A stretch of 9,274 nucleotides of DNA from a bacterium (lineage in GTDB: Archaea > Nanoarchaeota > Nanoarchaeia > Woesearchaeales > UBA10216). Location: NCBI GenBank assembly GCA_024206195.1, contig JAAGZO010001028.1, positions 1 through 9,274 on the forward strand, in the 5' to 3' direction. The position numbers and the translations under genes are program-made. Positions 6,102 through 9,274 of the stretch are shown piece after piece (within the stretch, counting starts at the first letter, position 1; each line of letters begins with the position of its first letter). The notes beneath the pieces were generated by a model. The model did no database searches and had not been told where the DNA came from. It saw nothing but the letters and a program-made list of their open reading frames with translations.

Positions 6102-7982
6102 ATGAAAAAGTGTTTTGTAGTTTTAATTAGCATTCCATTCATAATCGGAATTATTTTCACCTCAGGAGTAGAAGCTGAGGAAATCATTGTACAAAATGAC
6201 TCAATTGAAGATTACAATGACGCCGATAGTGTGGGTGATTTTGCTACAGGAGAACAGGCAGGAGTACATTTAACATCTCCTGTAGACGGTTATATCGTTG
6301 CAGTTCAAATATTATGGATGGAAGGATCTCCTGGTCATGATCCATCTACTGAGCAGGCTATTCATATTTTCGCAGATACTGAAACTGATACTTTTCCCAC
6401 CCCTGGAACCGAATTAGAAACGATTATTGCTCCACTTTTAACACCTGGTATAATGAATGAATATCGTTACATAGATGAAAACCAGCAAATCCCTCTTTGC
6501 GTATTAGTAGCTGAGAATCAACAATTTTATATAACTCTTGAATTTGCTAATACTACAGATATTGCTGCTGGAGGTCCAAGCGTTGTGTGCGATATTGATG
6601 GTTGTACTGAAGAATGTAACGTGTATTATACATTGGGTGGAGGAGAATGGCTAGATTTCTGCACGAGTATTGAGGGGGACCTTGTTATCCGTGCGATAAT
6701 TGAAGACAATTCTAATCCAATCATCTCAAATATTGTACGGAATCCTGAATCCCCAGGACCAGGAATTGATTGCGAGATTTCAGCTAATATAATAGATCCT
6801 ATTGATCTTGTTGCAGGTGCTGACCTTTGTTACAGTATCGGAGCTGAATACTCCTGCTATTCAATGGGCAATGTAGATGACTCGTTCTACTTTACTATAC
6901 CAGGGCAAGCCCCAGGTACAACCGTTTACTATTTCATTACTGCATGGGATGACGGTGGCGACTCAACAATATCAGATACAAGTTCTTATCATATAAATCA
7001 GGGTCCTATTATCTCAAATATTAATCAAGATCCAGAAAGTCCTTATCCAAATCAACCTTGCGAAGTTTCAGCAATAATAACAGACCTATTATTAATGGCA
7101 AGTGTAAATTCTGCGCTGCTGTGTTATAACGCTGGATCATATTACAATTGTGTCATAATGGACAACACCGCTGATTCTTTTTATGCATCTATTCCAGGGC
7201 AAATAGAAGGGGATTCTGTTTATTATTATATAATGGCATGGGATGATTATGGAGATTCAACGGTATCGGATACTATAGGCTATGAGGTTTCGCTCTCACC
7301 TTGTCTTCCCTGCAATACGATCACCACGACACCATTGGTGCCAAATATAGACGGCACCATTATATGGAGTATGGATATCAATAACTGCGGACCGCAAACG
7401 GTACCTGTATACGCTGAAATCTACCCAACAGTTGGGGACTGTGCTTCCGGAACACAGTACGATTTCAATATCAACAGACTTGCGGTTAGTAATCTCGGCG
7501 CAGGTGATTCGGCTACGCTTTATTACTGGTACAGACCCGGTACCGTTGTTGGTGTAATTGATGCCGCTATTAATATCGATGTAGGGCCTGCAATAGATAA
7601 TTATATCAGTAACTGTTGCTTCGAGTTTATATTCGCTTATGAATTCGGACGTCCGGGAACAGAGATATCCTTCGGTCCCGGTGAGTGGGGAGAAAGAGGT
7701 GGAGAAGAAGTTCTACCTACCACAACCGCACTGAATCAGAACTATCCCAACCCATTCAATTCTACAACGACCATATCTTTCGATATCGTTCAATCAGGTA
7801 ATGTGAATTTGTCCGTTTACAACCTCGCCGGACAGAAGATTGAATCATTGGTTGATGGCAGGATGAATGCAGGACAACATAACATCACCTGGGATGCATC
7901 GACATTTTCCAGTGGTGTTTATTTCTATAAGTTGACAACTACGGGAAAGACATTTACAAAGAGGATGACTCTACTAAAATAG
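6102..7982 (+). CDS. Secreted multidomain Ig-like protein with Cys-rich module and sorting domain
   Basis: A 626-residue protein starting at ATG 6102 with RBS AAGGAG (6090-6095), 6 nt upstream. Signal peptide 1-25 (MKKCFVVLIS core, cleavage near VEA-EE). Residues about 27-200 form a beta-rich N-terminal domain, possibly jelly-roll, of no recognised family. Residues about 205-297 and 301-395 are two tandem Ig-like repeats (PIISNI...PESP, FY.SIPGQ, VYY.I.AWDD.GDSTVSDT), each with three cysteines at matching spacing (C224/C243/C252 and C320/C341/C350). Residues about 401-530 match the Cys-rich module of the protein at 1895-3748 (CLPC, NNCG, YPTVGDCASGTQYDF, CFEF, FGPGEWGE). Residues about 543-626 are the type IX-like sorting domain. 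The gap from the upstream gene is 40 bp without a terminator, so the two are probably cotranscribed. The even cysteine sets suit disulphides in an exported protein. Adhesion or surface binding is a guess only. Confidence 0.85.
   Translation: MKKCFVVLISIPFIIGIIFTSGVEAEEIIVQNDSIEDYNDADSVGDFATGEQAGVHLTSPVDGYIVAVQILWMEGSPGHDPSTEQAIHIFADTETDTFPTPGTELETIIAPLLTPGIMNEYRYIDENQQIPLCVLVAENQQFYITLEFANTTDIAAGGPSVVCDIDGCTEECNVYYTLGGGEWLDFCTSIEGDLVIRAIIEDNSNPIISNIVRNPESPGPGIDCEISANIIDPIDLVAGADLCYSIGAEYSCYSMGNVDDSFYFTIPGQAPGTTVYYFITAWDDGGDSTISDTSSYHINQGPIISNINQDPESPYPNQPCEVSAIITDLLLMASVNSALLCYNAGSYYNCVIMDNTADSFYASIPGQIEGDSVYYYIMAWDDYGDSTVSDTIGYEVSLSPCLPCNTITTTPLVPNIDGTIIWSMDINNCGPQTVPVYAEIYPTVGDCASGTQYDFNINRLAVSNLGAGDSATLYYWYRPGTVVGVIDAAINIDVGPAIDNYISNCCFEFIFAYEFGRPGTEISFGPGEWGERGGEEVLPTTTALNQNYPNPFNSTTTISFDIVQSGNVNLSVYNLAGQKIESLVDGRMNAGQHNITWDASTFSSGVYFYKLTTTGKTFTKRMTLLK
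7767..7875 (+). repeat. 109-bp block identical to 3533-3641 (copy 2)
   Basis: Second copy of the perfectly conserved stretch within the sorting-domain coding region. Bases just outside already differ, for example TCTACAACG here against GCATCTACG in the first copy. The third sorting domain, near 5850-6058, shows no such nucleotide identity. Confidence 0.95.
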
Positions 7983-8005
7983 AAGACTCTAATGATATCG
8001 ATCTT

Positions 8006-8031
8006 AAGCCGCCTTCCCGGGCGGCTTTTTT
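8006..8031 (+). terminator. Rho-independent terminator after the secreted-protein operon
   Basis: AAGCCGCC (8006-8013) and GGCGGCTT (8020-8027) form an 8-bp GC-rich stem with a 6-nt loop, followed by TTTTTT (8026-8031). It lies 24 nt after the stop codon at 7982 and isolates the following ubiquitin-like gene as a new transcription unit. Confidence 0.93.
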
Positions 8032-8083
8032 CATCCCTCTTTATGGTATAAGGAGAGTGTAAGCAGCCTACATTTATAACCAT

Positions 8084-8090
8084 AAGGAGG
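8084..8090 (+). promoter_or_regulatory. Ribosome binding site of the ubiquitin-like gene
   Basis: AAGGAGG lies 5 nt before ATG 8096 and fixes this start. No clear -35/-10 pair was found in the 64 bp between the upstream terminator and this gene. TATAAG near 8048 is the only weak -10 candidate. Confidence 0.75.
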
Positions 8091-8095
8091 AGTTA

Positions 8096-8308
8096 ATGCG
8101 TATTAAGGTTCTTAAATTAGGGGAAGCGGCTAAGGAAGTCGAGGTTACCGACGGGTCAACCGTTAACGATGTTATCCAGCAGAGCAATTTCCGCAGGGAG
8201 CATCAGACTATCATGCTCAACGGACAACCTGCTTTTGAGACAGCAGCGGTCAGCGAGGGTGATATTATCACCATGAATCCGTCGGTTAAAGGCGGGCTGT
8301 ATGATTGA
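8096..8308 (+). CDS. ThiS/MoaD-like ubiquitin-like modifier with Gly-Gly and a three-residue tail
   Basis: A 70-residue beta-grasp protein. A first beta hairpin (MRIKVLKLGEAAKEVEVTDG), a helix (TVNDVIQQSNF), a strand with LNGQPA, and EGDIITMNP before the C-terminus match the ThiS/MoaD/ubiquitin-like layout. The chain ends VKGGLYD. Sulfur carriers normally end exactly at Gly-Gly. Here Gly66-Gly67 is followed by Leu-Tyr-Asp, which recalls pro-forms of ubiquitin-like modifiers that a protease trims before adenylation by an E1. The next gene overlaps it by 8 bp (ATGATTGA) and encodes an E2-like protein, so a role as a conjugated modifier is more likely than as a thiamine or molybdopterin sulfur carrier. 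No thiamine or molybdopterin genes are in view. The fold is well supported. The conjugation role is inferred from the tail and the neighbour. Confidence 0.85.
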   Translation: MRIKVLKLGEAAKEVEVTDGSTVNDVIQQSNFRREHQTIMLNGQPAFETAAVSEGDIITMNPSVKGGLYD

Positions 8309-9274
8309 GCGGATTAAAACGCAGGCACGGTACTTCGCGCAAAGGTACAACATGCCGATTAAGGTAATTCATTCAAGCCGGGTAGCACCGGCTTTTTCTT
8401 TTTCGGGGGGAATTGTAATCGAGTTGGCGGATAGTTTCGATTCGGAGACAGTCTACAATAACCAGGCTATCAGGTATCGTAAGGATGATTCTGAATCAAC
8501 AAGCAATGACAAGTTTATCGGTGATGACAGGATTGCAGTAATTACGGATAACCAGATAACAGTCCTTTTCCAGGTTACCGATGATAACAGCTTCCAATTG
8601 TATAACAACATATTAGAAACCACTATTCCCAAGATGGCCAGACACTGGCACAGGGGAAGGTCAGAGGTTTTCACCGCCCTTTTAGGATCCGGTATTGAAA
8701 AGAGGATATCTCAACTTCAGTCGTCATTAAATGACAGCAAGACCAACCAGGAAAACCTCTCCCGTCAGCTCTTCGAAGTCAGCAGGAAGATAAACGAGGA
8801 TACCCAGATACTGGAGATGCTGGAGAAACCACTGCTTCCGGTTCACAGGAAAGCCAAACGGGATTACTCGGACCTCAGGAAGCTGGTACCGGGGATGTAC
8901 TCATCGATCTACTTCGAAGATGAGAAGATCGTTGCTGTCAGTAACTACATTGAAATCTACTACAACGATTATGATTACGAATTGGGGATATTTGAGATAA
9001 AAGTAGATATCGCTAAAGGGGATATCACCATAAGCAACAGTACCAATCCTGTTAACGATTTCCCTCACCCTCATGTCGACATGGACGGTCACGTCTGCTG
9101 GGGGAATATCAGTTCGGGGATCTACAAGATGCTGGGACAGAACGAAGTCTACGGACTGCTGGAGTTAATCCACAAGTTTCTGTATGAATACAACTCAGAA
9201 AGCCCCTACCAAAAGATCGAGTACTGGAATCCCGATTACTGCGAAGAGGATGATTCCTACTCCCGCTGCCGTGA
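8301..9274 (+). CDS. E2-like (ubiquitin-conjugating fold) protein with extra N-terminal domain and coiled coil (3' partial)
   Basis: The frame opens at ATG 8301, overlapping the stop of the ubiquitin-like gene by 8 bp, with a weak RBS-like AAAGGCGGG upstream. It is open to the window end (324 codons seen). Residues 1-128 form a mixed alpha/beta domain of no recognised family (SSRVAPAFSFSGGIVIEL, then DRIAVITDNQITVLFQV). Residues about 129-178 are a polar, heptad-like helix, probably a coiled coil. Residues about 188-310 look like an E2 (UBC) fold. Strand YELGIFEIKVDI is followed by FPHPHV (H256-P257-H258), DGHVCWGN with Cys266, and helix EVYGLLELIHKFLYEY. The 10-residue distance from the first His to the Cys equals that in eukaryotic E2s such as UBC9 (HPNVYPSGTVCL), with His in place of the HPN asparagine. 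It would carry the modifier as a thioester on Cys266. Two cysteines (C314, C323) follow just before the edge. The E2 call rests on motif and context, since no search was run. Confidence 0.75.
   Translation, partial: MIERIKTQARYFAQRYNMPIKVIHSSRVAPAFSFSGGIVIELADSFDSETVYNNQAIRYRKDDSESTSNDKFIGDDRIAVITDNQITVLFQVTDDNSFQLYNNILETTIPKMARHWHRGRSEVFTALLGSGIEKRISQLQSSLNDSKTNQENLSRQLFEVSRKINEDTQILEMLEKPLLPVHRKAKRDYSDLRKLVPGMYSSIYFEDEKIVAVSNYIEIYYNDYDYELGIFEIKVDIAKGDITISNSTNPVNDFPHPHVDMDGHVCWGNISSGIYKMLGQNEVYGLLELIHKFLYEYNSESPYQKIEYWNPDYCEEDDSYSRCR

Noticed and set aside
8096..8308. Thiamine or molybdopterin sulfur carrier (ThiS/MoaD)
   Set aside because: The fold agrees, but the tail after Gly-Gly, the overlapping E2-like gene and the absence of cofactor genes favour a ubiquitin-like modifier. 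Not fully excluded.
8156..9092. Minus-strand open frames opposite the Ubl and E2-like genes (8156-8353, 8453-8674, 8901-9092)
   Set aside because: They are short, have no ribosome binding site or motif, and conflict with two well supported, coupled plus-strand genes.

Overview
The window looks like a metagenomic contig from an uncultured bacterium of the wider FCB (Fibrobacterota-Chlorobiota-Bacteroidota) neighbourhood, such as Zixibacteria, Marinimicrobia, KSB1 or Calditrichota. The basis is three large exported proteins that each end in a roughly 85-residue C-terminal sorting domain of the type IX secretion (Por) kind. These have the NQNYPNPFN entry motif, a FlgD-like Ig core and a terminal FTKRMTLLK. 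The lineage is an inference, because no rRNA or other marker gene is present.

Layout: (1) Positions 1-1283 hold the end of a mobile-element integration module. It is a 5'-truncated MerR/excisionase-type helix-turn-helix protein followed 18 nt later by a complete tyrosine recombinase with all six catalytic residues. (2) Positions 1284-1894 are about 610 bp without a gene. They carry a strong bidirectional-terminator-like hairpin, a second inverted repeat, two 11-bp-spaced pairs of a GGACTY direct repeat (candidate integrase arm sites) and a good sigma70-type promoter. (3) Positions 1895-7982 hold three consecutive secreted proteins. The first two each begin with exactly seven tandem repeats, predicted to be seven-bladed beta-propellers, but are followed by different middle domains. 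The third has a different N-terminal domain and two Ig-like repeats, and shares a Cys-rich module and the sorting domain with the first. Gene 1 has its own terminator. Genes 2 and 3 have a promoter just after it and appear to be one transcript ending at a strong terminator at 8006-8031. (4) From 8096 to the window end a new transcription unit starts. It has a 70-aa ThiS/MoaD-like beta-grasp protein whose C-terminus is VKGGLYD, then, with an 8-bp overlap, a long reading frame that runs off the window. This frame contains a ubiquitin-conjugating-enzyme (E2) active-site signature (HPHV...GHVCWG) after a separate N-terminal domain and a coiled coil.

The most interesting part is the last. A ubiquitin-like modifier with a short tail after its Gly-Gly, translationally coupled to an E2-like protein of unusual architecture, is the start of a probable bacterial ubiquitin-like conjugation operon. 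The expected E1 and JAB protease genes would lie beyond the right edge and are not visible. The next most interesting signals are at the DNA level. The sorting domains of genes 1 and 3 share a 109-bp perfectly identical block although the surrounding sequence has diverged, and the propeller repeats of gene 1 share blocks of up to 57 identical bases. Both indicate recent recombination or gene conversion.
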